Counted from the first letter of the stretch, positions 25,561 to 38,311 are shown. The stretch: DNA of 64,000 bases from Gnetum montanum (GCA_015680685.1 MNCI01027277.1:90924-154923), one strand, 5' to 3'. Notes: generated from the sequence alone by a model not told the origin. Numbers and translations are program-made.

Positions 25561-25949
25561 AAGCTTAAATAGAATACAAGCAACAAACATACAAGTGCAA
25601 ACATAGAGAGATTTGAATAGAAAAGAGTTCTGAACAACATCTAAGCAAAAGTAAAAACTTAAGTTGATTGAGCTAATGCACTAAGACACATCCGAAAATC
25701 AACCACAAGAGTCCTTATTCACTAAAAGCTGCCCTATATGCTAACATCAACTTGCACGTTACACTAACTAAAAACTTACAACCAGAGTCCTTAGTATAAT
25801 AGAGACTGCCCTACACGCTAACATCAACTTGTACGTTACATACAAGATTTAGCAGAGCCGATATGCTTGCCAGTATAATTTAAATAATTGTAATTTCTTT
25901 TGAAAATTATAAAATCTAGACGGTGTACGTTTCACTTTTGTCCTGATAA
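25561..25949. other. Downstream flank of the O-methyltransferase pseudogene
   Basis: No gene seen. An imperfect direct repeat of about 90 bp lies at 25705-25770 and 25790-25840 (GAGTCCTTA, GCTAACATCAACTTG, ACGTTAC in both). Confidence 0.5.
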
Positions 25950-26380
25950 TTAAGGAAAGGCCTCGATGACGCAGCGCCATTCGGGAGGCGAGAGGTGGAT
26001 GATGTTGTAATGCCCAAATCCTGCAGCCTGGTGCACCACCTCCCATTCCCTCTCGGTGCGCTCTTTGCCACCGTCCGTTAACGGCACCATCCTCAGATCG
26101 AATGCCAAAGCCAAGTCCACATCTTCTTCGCTGGCTGCAGCACCACCAGCGGCTTCGTTTTCCTTCATAACAGCATCCATGGCATCCACGATGATAACCT
26201 TGCCTTTGTCGTCTGGGATGGCCCTTCTGCAGTTTCTCAATATCTTTATGCACTGCTCATCCGGCCAATCCTGCAGCACCCACTTCATTCAATTTAATCA
26301 ATTATTTAGTTAAATCTATACCAGCCAGAGTTCATTACGTTTTTCATAATGTGGTATCAGCAGCGCCCACTGGCACTCAC

Positions 26381-26445
26381 CTTTAGAAAGACTGCATCAC
26401 CCTGCGGAACTTCCGTGAACATGTCTCCTGCAACATGTGTGATTC
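26381..26445 (-). other. Exon 2 of the O-methyltransferase
   Basis: 65 bp, acceptor ATGCAG^GAATC, donor CTAAAG^GTGAGT. Together with the last G of exon 1 it gives GITHVAGDMF. The intron position matches the usual plant COMT position before GGDMF. Confidence 0.82.
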
Positions 26446-26599
26446 CTGCATAAAAATACCACAGTACCATGTGTGAACCAGAAAATCTAACTTCTTGTTG
26501 ACCGCACACCGTCATATATGCAGGATAAGCTTGGTAATTGTTCAAATACTGCAAAAAGTTCGTGGAAAAAAAGTAGTCATTACTGTTCAAGTCTGATGC

Positions 26600-27350
26600 T
26601 GTTTCAGGAATAGTGGAATGTAAGGAAAGAAATCATAAGAAAGTTCGTGGAAAAAAAATAGTACTTAGTGTTCAATTCTGGGAAGCCGGGCAGTCCACGG
26701 AGTGAGACTTACTGAAAATAGCCCGGCAGAAAATTCATATTTTATGAAAGTTGTACGAACACATAAGACCGCCTCCATTCTTTTAATTATTCTAAAGGTC
26801 GTATTAATACCTCAAATTTCCTTTGGAACGTTTTGTTTTAAGTTTTGATTCTCTTTTAGGTTCCAACCTTTTTTTTATAATTTAGTTCCAATTTTATTTT
26901 TCTGGGTATTTTGTGAGCTATCTATTTTATTGGGTTTTGCATTTTTTGTTTCGTGTGTTATTTTGTTTTTCGTTTTTTTAAGCAGTCAGCTACATTTTCT
27001 TTGTTTTTTATTTTCTTTATGCATTTTTTAAATTTCTTCCTAAGATTTCATCATTTTTTATTTTGTTCTCTAATCTTTTATTTGATTATGATTTTCCTGG
27101 TTCCACTCTTTTTTTCATGTATACTTTTATTTAATGATTTTGTTTTCTATGAATTTTCAAACTTGTGTAGCTATTATCATAGGGCCAAGTTGGAGCAATT
27201 TAATTTTATCGTTATTTTCATTTCTTGACTTCTTTACATAATGGTTAGATATCATCTGATTTTCCTCTACCTCACCTCAAATTGATTTTATTTTACCTAA
27301 TGATATTTTTGAAGCAGTTTCCATTTATTTCACAACTTGTTTTTTTTTTT
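26600..27350. other. T-rich intron sequence
   Basis: Part of OMT intron 1. Plus strand is very T-rich (A-rich on the transcribed strand), with a run of about 17 T near 27340. No coding similarity. It contains the left half of the 32-bp direct repeat at 27158-27189. Confidence 0.5.
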
Positions 27351-27862
27351 TTTTTTCTCAAATTGTGGGGTTTTTACCAAGGTCCCCAAATATAAACACT
27401 CAAGTCCAAAGGCTCTTTCAACCCCAAGGCATTTAAATTTTTCATGCTCGATACTATGCTCGAAATTTCATTTTGGTGGAACTATCTGATGCCTCTCAGG
27501 TCGAGAAAGCTCTCTCTCTAAAAGTTTTTCCAACACAGAATGCAACCCTAATAGCACACACCTAGAGATTTAACTTTAATGTCAACAACTCAGCTTTTAA
27601 TATAATTCCTTGTTACATGGAATTTCCCTCTCTTCCACTTATTTTCTCATCTATTAAGAGGGACATTTTGAGCACCCTGGGTCTTATTATTTTTTATCAT
27701 TGTATGGCGATCAATGGAACTTAAATTTGCCATTATTGTATTGAATTGGATATAGTTCTTCAGAAGACCTCATTAACCCTCTTTGCTAGTGGAAAACTCT
27801 TTATCCAAAAAGTGGACTATTTTTACCTTCCAAACTTGTGTAGCTATTATCATAGGGCCAAG
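27158..27862 (+). repeat. 32-bp perfect direct repeat flanking 641 bp
   Basis: The same 32 bp (beginning CAAACTTGTGTAGC, ending ATAGGGCCAAG) occurs at 27158-27189 and 27831-27862. The sequence between includes a T-run and the presumed LINE 5' end. Confidence 0.85.
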
Positions 27863-28315
27863 CATCATATATCAGCGTGGCCCATCCTAGCCAGGAAGAA
27901 ATACCCTGTAGCATCTTAGAAGACCTGTTCCCTAGTCACACCATTACGCCCATCCTTAGTATCCTTTAAATTCAAATCTCTTTCCCCAACAGCTCCACAA
28001 TCCTCCTCACAGTTGAGCCCCTCCAAGCTATAGAAATAATAATAAGGTACTCACACCTCCTCCCACATCATCCCTCAAAGGCTATCAAGAACTCAGTCTT
28101 AGTGGATGAGTTCGTGGTGGGTAGTGGAAGGAAACAACTTAAAGCTTCCTTTCATTCTACTCCTCCCTCCATCTCCTTTCCACTAAACACTTCCATTGCC
28201 CCTATCTCCACCAACAACTTCTTTGCCCTCCTATCAAGAACAATGGAAGTTGATACTGTGACTTCTGAACCTTCTATTGACCTCTCATCGAAACTGCCCC
28301 TTATTTTCCCATGAA

Positions 28316-29040
28316 CCTCCTTTCATGGAATGTTCAAGGCCTTACTGGTAGGCTTTGACAGAAGTGAGCAAGAAAGTTTATTTCTAGTCTTAATATAGCC
28401 TTTGATTTCGTTCTCTTTCAAGAAATTAAGGTTCCAGCCAACCTTCTATCCTTTTCTACCCATTGGTTTCTTCCTCACTCCTCAATCCTAGTGACATCCC
28501 ATGTGAGTGGGAAAGGAGGCATGGCCATTTTCCTTTCATCCTATTGGAAAACTAAAATCCTTCAAAGTGGTTCCAATTCTAAGCATAGAGTTTCATGGGC
28601 CACTTTCTCCTCTTTGCATGGCCCTTTCGGAATTTGCTCGATATATGCCCCAAACAACTCCACAAAACGGGCTCTCCTATAGCAAAAACTTGCAAATTCT
28701 CTTCCTCTAGTGCCTTGGATATTCAAAGGAGATTTTAATATGGTCGAACTCCCTCAAGATAAGCTTGAAGGGGTGTTTTTTCAACTGTCCAATCTTGAGT
28801 ATCAAATCTAGTTGACCTTTAAGAAAAGGTTTTACCTTTCTAATGGGGTGGACACCTTCACAGGTGTTCCCCTCCATAGATTTACTTGGAGCAATCTCCG
28901 TCTTGGGTAGGCTCTCACCTACAGCAGGTTAGATAGGTTCTATTTCTCCACCCTTTCCTTCTAGCAAGCCTTCTCAGCTACTATAGTTCATTACCATGCC
29001 ACCTTATCAAACCATCTTCCTATCTCCATATCTATCAAGA
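28316..29040 (+). pseudogene. LINE ORF2 endonuclease domain
   Basis: AP-endonuclease-like domain that would nick target DNA. SWNVQG (N), QEIK (E), GDFNM (D, N) and SNHLPI (H, replacing the usual SDH) are visible in order, with several nonsense codons between. Confidence 0.78.
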
Positions 29041-29849
29041 TTCATGGTAGCCCTCACCAACAAAAATTTCATCTTTCAACTAAACAACAACTATTTTTCT
29101 TCCCCTACTACCCAACTTATTCTATCCAACCTTTGGAATGCTAAACCTAGGTCTCTAAATCAAGTAGGTTGAATTAATTAGTGGCATCGTGCTTCATGTC
29201 GAGTGTGAAACTTTGCTTGTTCATATGGTAAGGCAGTGGCTACTCAGGCCAAACAAGAATACAAAAAAATTCACCTCACTATTGAACATCTCATTAATAG
29301 ACTACCTCAAGATCCCTTCAACACTCTAGTTCACAAGGAGCTAGCTAGAGCATGATTAGCCTTTCAACATTGGGACGTGTATCAAGCACAAATTGGCTTA
29401 ACTAAAAGTAGGCTCACTTGGTTAAATATTCAAGACGAACGCTATAAGGAATTTTTTAAGTATCTCAATACTGCTTCCCCTTCGCATTCTATAGACAAAA
29501 TCTCTAGTGATGGTACCACCATTTCTGAGCTCAACAGTATCCTTTCTTTTCTCAAGAACCACTATGAAACCCTTTTTGCAGCTACCCCAATGAACATCTC
29601 TTTGTTCAAGGCTACCACTCCCAATTATCCTCACCTTATCAACTCCACTATGCTACAATGTCTTGATGCTGATATCACTCTAGCAAAGCTACAGGTGGCC
29701 TGTTCCAAGTTAAGTCAGGGAAATGCTCCTAGTTATTCTAGTTTCCCAATGGAATTTTTTTAAAATCATTGGGATTTGGTGGGGAATGATGTTCTATAGG
29801 TCATTAACAAGGCTATCTTAACTAGTTTCCTCAGGCCCAATCTAAATCA

Positions 29850-30640
29850 ACAGGTAATTCATCTCCTCCCCAAGTCTAGGAATCTTACAGATATTTCCAA
29901 CTAGCATCCCTTAACTCTTCTCAATGTAGTATATAAAATTTGGGCTAAGTACCTAGCCTTATAGCTGAAAACAATTCTTGGCCAAATCATATCTCCCTAG
30001 CAAATAGGATTTATTCCTTGTAGATAAATTTTAGACAATGTGGTTGTAGTGTGGGAAGGTCTCAAGTGGGCCAAGGATGAGGGACAAGATATTCTCCTAG
30101 TGAAACTTGACTACGCCAAGGCTTATGAAAACATAAAGNCTGACTACGCCAAGGTTTATGAAAACATAAAGTGGGCTTTTATCTTGCAAACCATGACCAA
30201 ACTTGGTTTTGGACCTAAGTTCCTACATATGATGAAATGCTTATTCTCATATGCTACTGCAAGAATAGCCACTACCTTTGGCATCACCTCTTCCTTTCCA
30301 ATACATAGGTAAGTGTGGCAAGGTTGTCCTCTCGCCCCCTATCTCTTTATCATTGCAGTAGACTTTCTATGTCATCAGATTAACCTAGACATTCAAACTA
30401 AAGTTCTCACTTGGGTCTGCCTTTCTTCCTCTCAATAATAACTTCTCAATATGCACTTCGCCGATGACTCTTTTTTTCTAGTTCAAAACATAGCTGCCAA
30501 TTTGCACCACCTCTTATTAAGGATGGAACAATATTGCACACTCTCAGGTTTCACTATAAATTGGAATAAATCTTTTGTTTATAGCTTTACAGGCAACTAC
30601 AACTATGTGACCAACTATAACTGGAAGTGGCTTTAGGATC
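29850..30640 (+). pseudogene. LINE ORF2 reverse transcriptase domain
   Basis: Motifs IHLLPKSRN, GFIPCR, LLVKLDYAKAYENIK, WQGCPLAPYLFIIAVDFL and HFADDSFFLV follow the non-LTR RT order. Catalytic Asp residues are kept (LDYAKAY, FADD), but stops interrupt the frame. The segment LDYAKAYENIK occurs twice across the N at 30139, probably as an assembly duplicate. Confidence 0.8.
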
Positions 30641-33600
30641 AAGACATTATTAAGATTCTGGAAATCTGTTTCCATTTTAGAGGTTCAACCTCTATTCTCT
30701 GGGAGAAGGTTATTTATCAGATTTAAAAGAAACTTGACAAATGGAAGACTAAACCCTTCAAACTTGTAGGTAAATACCTAGTATGTAAGTCCATATGTGC
30801 ATCAATCCATGTGTATTACTCTTTGTGTTGGACCCCTTCCCAAGCTGCCTACCAGAAGCTAGAACAGTTATTTCATGACTTTATGTGATCCTCCAAAGAT
30901 TCTTAGAAAGGATTTCATCAAGTTTCTTGGAATATTGTTACTCTCCCCAAGAATAAGGGTGGTTTAGGTTTTTTGAATTCCTATAAGCAGGGAATTACCC
31001 TGGTTGCTAAGTGGTTGGTACAACATTTACATGCCTCAAATATTATTGGGACCCTCCTCCAATTAAGGCTTCATCAAGCATTTCCTAAAAACAAGCCCTT
31101 CTAGAAAGGCATCTATTTTGTCAATTGGATCTTTTCCCCCCTCACTATCATTCTTCCTGAATCTCATGTTTTCAAAAGCATCTGGAGGGCTTGGAAAATT
31201 CTACATAGTTACATAGACTAGACTAATGTCAAAATCAATCCTACTATCCTTTCTAGATTGTGTTTGTGGTGGTTACCTTTGTCACCCACTCCCCTTGCCA
31301 TCACAAAGACTAAGGTGGCTACCTCATGGTATTAGGAAGGTGTCATCTCCTTGAATTGTCTTAGGTTGGCTAGTCATTGGGTTTCGGGGGTCGAGTTTAA
31401 CAATTTGTATGGGGAGTCAGCTGCAATGAACCATTGCCTAGCCTAGATTTACTCCTTTCTCCATAGTTATTGGAAACTTGAAGTTATAGTGCAAAGTCTT
31501 TTTCATGGCCTTCAATGGCTTAATGGGGTTAAACTCTTGCCTAACTGGCCATCTGTCCCCTTTCATCTTATGCATGACCCATGTGAGGTCATTCAATGCT
31601 GCAATAAGTATTGGCACAAACAAGAGTCAATAACATTTTGGATCCCTCTCTTCCAATATATTTGGAAACTTTTGACCCTTCCCAAAATTAAGTGATTCCT
31701 CTAGTGTCTCCTCCACCATGGTCTACCTATTGGTAAACATTTAGAATATCTGGGGATTTCCAATCCCAATTTCCCTCTCTGTGGGGAACAAGATGACTTT
31801 GTCCATGTGTTTTAGCATTGTTCCTTTGCTCAGCATGTGTGGGAGTGGGCTTCCATAGTTTTTCCTTCATACAAGCTATCTCAAGAGGATGCCATATTTG
31901 GCTTTTTGAACATTATTTCTACTAATCTCAAGTTTCTATGGAAATTTATTAAGCCTAGTATTTTATATTACATTTAGAAGCAAAGATGCAATGTTATATT
32001 TCAAAGGACAAATTACTCTAATAAATGTTTACTCACAAAGTTGGAGAAGTTGCAGATCTTTCGCCTCATTCATTTCCAACTCACATCTCAAGCATCCATG
32101 TTCAATTTGGATAGTCATCAATTGATTCATCTCCTGCAACTGTGGGAAAGACCTATGCATTCCAGTATCACTCATCATCAGTAATCTTTGCAAGGACGCT
32201 TTTCTTTTCTGTTGTGTGGAGTCACCACTGGAACTCTCTCTATCCTTAATTGAGAGCTCTTTACCTCATCTTATTCTATGTCATTCTATCTTGTAACGAG
32301 GTAGTATGTGTGGATGTTTGGAAATGCCCCAATTCAGGTTTCCTTCTTTAATACTTGTTTAATTATAAGGTTGTTCCCGAGTTTCATTCACAGTGCTCAC
32401 AACTTCCCCTTTCTCCTTAACCCTATGACTTATTCAGGTTACTGTAATTAATACACTTTTTAATATTAATAGAACTTCTTTTTGAGGGGTCGGACACCCC
32501 CCTACATATCATTTGATTTTCTTTGATTTTGATCTTGATTTTTCTAGCTTATATATTTATTTATTTTAGGTTTTCTTGTATGAATCCTTTCAGATTTATG
32601 AAGATAATTGTCTTGATGTGCAGTCAAAGTTAGAAGATATGGAAGGGGCCAAACCTTAGGAAATGCACCTAATATACAAACCGTTAAACCCTAACGCTGT
32701 ACGGGGAATCCAGCTTAGTTTTCCGCCAGGAAAGATAAGTCAAATACACAGAATAAAGCAGCTAGCATACCAGGGATTAGCATTCCACGCTTTTTACTTA
32801 AAACTGTTTGACTATGCTATGATATATATAGCCAGAAGAACCCGAGGACTGAAATGTAACCATACAATTTAGCTCTAAAGTTTAAATATCCAAACTCAGA
32901 AGAGTGAATTGCTTTCTGAAGGAGAAACAAGTATTGTATATGAAAAACAAGTGGAAAGTTATTCTAACCCAAAGATTGCAAATAGCCAAATTAGCCGAGC
33001 GTGGTAACGTTGCGAACCTTGGATTGGGGGAGCGTCTGGGGAGGTTGTAGTTGATGGCAGTGGTAATATTAGGGAACGCATGTACGACCTTCTCCAGGCT
33101 GGCACTGACACCGCCGCCGACGTCCACCAGCTACGAGACGCTCCTGAATCCCTCCGAATACGCCGCAAAAAGCGCAGGCACGCAAACGGCGTTCGTGCCG
33201 GCCATGGCATCATTGAACACGTGGCTGTACGCGGGCTAGGTGGAGGCGTACTCGAATATGTTGGCGCCATGCACCAGCGAGAACGCAGTCCCTCCGCCGC
33301 TGCCACGCTTCACGCAGTCATCAAAGCGTAGGCACGGCGCGAGGGACGCGTCATCGTTGATGAGCCGGAGCATATCTGCCAGCGAAATCGGTTGCCCGGA
33401 GTTCGGCGACAACATCCACTTGGAAGATGGGGTGAGCCCGTACTTTGTGACGCCTCCGGCGTCCCTTTCAGCAGCAAATAGCGCCTGCTTGCCAGGAACC
33501 GCAAGATTCGCGACAGCACCGCCACGTCGGCCGACGCGCCCGGACGACACGCCGCGATCTCCGCCAACGACAGCTTGGCGCAGGCACCGGCGCCGGCCAT

Positions 33601-33690
33601 TATTTGGGGTCCCGAGCTGCAGCGTGGCCTTCACCGCATAAGTTTCGAGTATGCGCCGGAGATTCGCGATTCCGATAATTTTTGACAAAC

Positions 33691-36600
33691 TGTTCGCGTC
33701 AGATTCGGGAGGGAGCGCTTACAGAAGCGCATTAAATTCGCAATGGGTATGTATTTCATAATTTACAACGAAATTTTGTTTGTATTTGTACATATACATT
33801 GAAACGGTCGCCTTGCCTTGCCTCGTATTATTCTTGGCGTTTTAATTCTTGGAATGTCTGCATTTTGCATTAAAATCTTACATATCTTCTGCTGTTCTGA
33901 ATCATACCAAAAATTTCATTTCATTGTTAAATGGCAAACAAGCAATCAAGATTCATGGCATCCACATGAGACGGACCACAGAAAACAAGGGAGTATGAAT
34001 GAATAAACAAACACACGGAAATCACGAAAGGGCTACTATGGTAACCGAAAGCCAAGTATGGGTCATACGGAAATCAAGTTTTGGACGCGAGCAAAAATTT
34101 GCATTTGCATGGATTCGCCTGCCTTTGGGAGCGTCAAAGGTTCCGCCATGACTCACATTCATGCCTGTTCATTGCTGGGTCATATCTCTTTTTCTCATAT
34201 CTCTTCTGAAAAAAGAAAAAACAAAACAGGGTCATTGTCATGTGTCATAAGTCATGAACATGATGACGGATGGATGCTTGTTCAACATTTTTAAAAATCT
34301 GTTTGCTTATAAAGCAACGAGTCCCACCAGTAGATGGCCAATGGCCATATGCAAGCTCATGGTGCTCTGTTCTTACGTTCCCCTTCATGACTAGTGCCTG
34401 TTCTTACGTTCCCCTTCATCATGACTAGTGCCGATTTTTCAGAAAGGTTTTGGATCATTGTAGGTGAGGTGAGTTACTCGGCTGTGATTAGTTTAGTTAA
34501 GTTGTGTCTTCTTATAATACAGTCATCTTCAACGTGGCCTTACGGTAGTACTCACAGGTAGTCCCTAGGGTGCTACTCACAAGTAGTGGTTGAACAAAAG
34601 TATTAGCAGACCTAATTTGTTATAAATTTGGTTGAGGCTTGAGGCTTAATTTCATTTTTGCAAATATTGGAAGGAGTAACAAAAGAGTTTTATTTTATTG
34701 CTGTCATTTTGGTTGTTGCAGAAATTATATGCTTGGCCAGATTATGGCTCCTGAATAAGGAAATGGATTCAATGCCCTCCATACCTTTGCAAATTTTATT
34801 GTTTCAGTTTAATGGTGATATTGCAATCTTTTGTACAATTTTTAAGCATTAACAATATTTTGGATTTACATTGTACTTGTTCTATATTTTACAATGTATT
34901 TTTATGATATATGAGATTTTTTAAAAAAAAAACTAATATATTTAAATTTACTCTATCACATCACCAGCTACCCATCCCCACTTTTTCTTAATGCACATGT
35001 ACCCAAACACGTTCAGAATCGCGAATCCTGGATTCCTTGCTTCGACGAATCAGATTCTTTTGATGCATAGGTTTCGACGAAGGCGAGCCAGGAGGTTCTC
35101 TGGCCTTGCAGCTCCTCGTCCTTGCTGGAAAACCACTGAGCCATTAGCCATTGCTGAACTAGCTTGGCCAAAATGTAAGTTGGCTTCTGCTAGCTGCCAA
35201 CTTAGCTTTGCTTTGATTGTGTGTTGGATTTTCATTTTGGTATTCAGATTTAAATCGTCGCCATGGGAGCGTCCGAGTGATTGAAAATGGGCCATCACGG
35301 CGTAAAGAGATATCCGATTAGAAATACCATATACACTCATCAATGTCAGTTCATAAATTGCATTCATAAATTGCATGTGACAATATTTGCAAGATGTAGC
35401 TATCCATGGTAGGTATGGAGACATTATTATAAATGTCGGTTCATATGACAATATTTGCAAGATGTAGCTATCCATGGTAGGTATGTAGACATTATTATAC
35501 ATTGACATCTTACTTTACCATTATTTTGGATCTCACCCACTCAAAGATATTTTAATATTGTTGAAACCATCATGATTGTAAATGGATATGACAAGGGAGG
35601 GTTCACATATATATTCATGAATCAATATGGATCACTATTTATTAATAGTATTCATAGTTGAATTTCCTTTCACCTTGTACTTAGCTACATGATGATTTAT
35701 TTTTAATTACTTAAATTATCTAATACTATGTGTTAGAGTTTAGTGTTTCACCTTCTTTAGGGAACTCTAATACATAGGATCTATATATAGAGTCAAGGGA
35801 GTATTTGTAACTCTAATCTATAAGTTAACAGTAATTTTTAATCCTTTTATAGTTACAAATATTGTAAGTCTTATTAACAACTTATGAATCCTCTTTTGTA
35901 ATGAATAGAATCATATTAATCTAGTTTGTAAATCAACACTAATGATAGGTTATCATAAATAGTCTATGATACGCTATTAATTAGTAGTTTTGATTTTGGT
36001 ATATCATAACATCATCTTTGTACTTATTATTACCTTACTCTTTACTATACCAAATTTATAAGAACTTCTTATGCTTCAGTGGTGTTGTTCCTTCATCTGG
36101 AAATACTACAACTTTTATATTGTTGTAGTATTATCTAACATTGTGGGCTATTGGCACACTTATGATGCTCATAATTAATTCCTTATCCTTAGTCTCAAGT
36201 GGACTGGGTTACTTTGGTCTTCTTTAGTAATCCAAAGCTAAGTTGGTTTAGTTGTTCTTCAACAATTAATGGACTACTACCTTAATTGTATCCTACCCTT
36301 GTCTCCTTCATAGCTACTCCTTTTAGGAATCTTCTATTTGGGTTCACTGTGCTTAATTTCTTTAATCTTTTTCTTATGCACTAATCCTTCTTTTAATGTT
36401 GGGCATATCTAAGACTTTAACTTCTCTTATCTTTACAATCTAAGATTAACATTTCTCCTCAAGTACCATTTGGAAATGCTAGGAGTCTCTTTACAAGAAT
36501 ACACCTTACTAGCATTCCCTTTTTCTTCTTCTACTTATCTCATGTGATCTTACAAACCACTACCATATTTTTCTTGACTTACAAATATTTCTCATTATTG

Positions 36601-37372
36601 TTGTTATGATACACCAAGTTAATATATATGTTGATTCCCATACAATTCTATCTTCTTTATGAGGTATACTTTAGGACTTCTTTCTACCTTGTAAATAGTT
36701 ACAACTCTTAATACATCATTGTAAAATTTAATAGTTAATATATGCTTACATTAAGAAACTAATAATTGTATCTTAATTAGAAGATAAATTCTAACACCCT
36801 ATCATTACCATGAACTAATATGGATTCATGTTTATTTATGGTATTTATGGTCAAATTTCTTTTAACCTTGTATTTAGCCAAGTGATGGAAACCATATCAT
36901 TACCACTACCAATGTCTATCTACCTATACTGATCATTCAAATTATTCAAACCAGTTAAATGAAAACATAGTTTCTTAATTACATTTTCAAAGTGCTTGTG
37001 TCCAAGTGAGACTAAAATCAGCTACTTAAAAAAATTATCAAAGTAATATACCTTTATAAATATTTAGAAATTTGTATTCATTAACTAGACATAAAATTTA
37101 TTAAGAATTGACTTGTTATTGTAATGATTCTGAAACTAAAGATTTTATTACATTTTTAGATAAAAAATCAATTAGACATGGAGTACATTCATCTCATGTA
37201 AAATAAATATACAATTAACAAATTGGATAAGCATCAGTAGATGCAACAAAAATAAAGCATACAAATATTTGGTTACAATTAAATATTTCAAATGGTAGTT
37301 ACAAAAAACATGATTCTCATCCTCAAGAGCATGTGTGCCCTTCTCCAAGGAGGTTAATTCATCTCCCATTAA
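33691..37372. other. Upstream flank of the OMT pseudogene, no gene recognised
   Basis: AT-rich. It holds a 33-bp tandem duplication near 34365-34432 (TTCTTACGTTCCCCTTCAT), a 54-bp block repeated 68 bp apart at 35378 and 35446, and an imperfect 80-bp direct repeat 1.2 kb apart (35618-35695, 36813-36890). Between these, TGTTAGAGTTTAG at 35733, TATATATAGAG near 35785 and TTTTGGTATATCATAAC at 35995 could be a short copia-type LTR with primer site. That reading is weak. Confidence 0.4.
35378..35500 (+). repeat. Tandem duplication, 68-bp period
   Basis: TGACAATATTTGCAAGATGT and the following 34 bp occur at 35378 and 35446, differing at one base (ATGGAGAC versus ATGTAGAC). Confidence 0.85.
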
Positions 37373-38176
37373 TGAGTTTCGATATTGGACCTGCGATATC
37401 GAGCCCTCGATATCAAGTATGTGATATCAGAGTGGCTGAAGCGATATTGGACATGCGATGTTGGAACTTGTCTCATTGCCTATAAATAAGAGATAAGGGC
37501 ACTTGATTTCATAGTTAGTTTCTTGGTCCCTTAGCCATACTCTTGCCATTTTCCCTTTCCAGAGTTAGATTTATTTTTGAGTGTCGTAGTAGAAGTCATA
37601 GAGTAAATGGATCTTTATTTGAGCATTGTGTACCTAAGCACACCTTGTGACTAGAAATAAAGACAAAATTTATGATAAACCTTGCAACATTTAGAATAGC
37701 TTAATTATTGCATTTCATGTTATTTACTATTATTTGATGCTTTTAATAGTTATCAATGAATTAGCATACTCAGTATGACCACTTCGAGCATAGATGAAAC
37801 ACTTGATAACCCAATAACGACTAGTGTTTGGTAACCCCAACAATGTTACATTGGTTTAGGATGTGTCTGGCAGGTGGGAACAAATGCTAGTGTTAAGACT
37901 AGTTAGAGCATAGTTAATTAGTTAAATCAAATTAGTTACTCAATTATTTCATTTCTCCATTTTAAGCACCAGAAACATAAAACATAAAAATCATATATCT
38001 CAAGTTTACTTAACCATACAATTGTGCCTTACAAGTAAGCTTGGGAAGACAACGATCACATAAGCCATCCTTGTTTTGTGTAACCACATAAGCACTTAAT
38101 CCTTGGAGTTTGACCAGATCATGCGTGAACACTCATATTCATATGGTTGGGCATAGGGGTACCTCGCTGCTCATCA
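37373..38176 (+). repeat. 5' LTR of element D
   Basis: 804 bp from TGAGTTTCGATATTGG to CTGCTCATCA. TATA box GCCTATAAATAAGAG near 37479. The first 100 bp hold five CGATAT / GATATC words. Pairs with 46193-47003. Confidence 0.85.
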
Positions 38177-38177
38177 T

Positions 38178-38195
38178 TGGCACCGTTGCTGAGGG
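38178..38195 (+). other. Primer binding site of element D
   Basis: TGGCACCGTTGCTGAGGG, two bases after the LTR end. It is a slightly decayed form of the tRNA-Asp complementary site typical of Athila. Confidence 0.75.
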
Positions 38196-38311
38196 TTTTG
38201 TTGTTTGTGCACTGATTAGAACTTAGGAAATATTTCTAGCATTGGAAAAAACCTTTAGGGTTAGTTATCCTACAATCATCAAAAAAGAGAGTATTGCACA
38301 CTGAATAATCA

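Larger units (their letters stand above)
27370..32505 (+). mobile_element. L1-type LINE, decayed, in OMT intron 1 and opposite to the gene
   Basis: Non-LTR retrotransposon of the plant L1 kind. ORF1 remnants lie at about 27480-28310. ORF2 has an APE endonuclease (28316-29040: SWNVQG, FQEIK, GDFNM, RLDRFYFS, SNHLPIS), then RT (29850-30640: LLPKSRNL, VKLDYAKAYENI, catalytic FADD near 30452-30463) and a C-terminal zinc-binding region (31670-31860: CGEQDDFVHVF then HC). Stops such as TGA at 29172-29174 and frameshifts show it is dead. The 5' end is uncertain. The 3' end is near a GGGGT-CGGAC-ACCCC hairpin. An assembly N at 30139 duplicates part of the RT. Confidence 0.85.
25950..33690 (-). pseudogene. 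Plant SAM-dependent O-methyltransferase (caffeate OMT-like), three exons, exon 1 broken
   Basis: Would methylate hydroxyls of a phenolic substrate using S-adenosylmethionine. Exon 1 is ~33690-33018 (donor CAAG^GTTCGC), exon 2 26445-26381, exon 3 26282-25950. Exons 2 and 3 are open, join in phase across a 98-bp intron, and encode VAGDMFTEVPQGDAVFLK then WVLQDWPDEQCIKILRNC to the terminal CVIEAFP. Exon 1 shows the plant OMT dimerisation fold (ANLRRILETYAVKATLQLG, SRILRFLA, KYGLTPSSKWML) and SAM motif LVDVGGGVSASLEKV. It carries two in-frame TAGs (33238-33236, 33133-33131) and at least three frameshifts (near 33605, 33485 and 33040). The catalytic His of the HDWSDE motif is Gln here. Intron 1 (26446-33017) holds a LINE. 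The start codon is unclear. Confidence 0.88.

Noticed and set aside
35050-35508. 152-codon minus-strand open frame upstream of the OMT
   Set aside because: Includes the 68-bp tandem duplication and shows no recognisable domain or homolog within the window.
35733-36010. Solo copia-type LTR with primer site
   Set aside because: TGTTAG start, TATATATAG and a TGGTATATCATAAC site fit loosely. Without a second LTR or pol fragment it is only mentioned in the flank entry.
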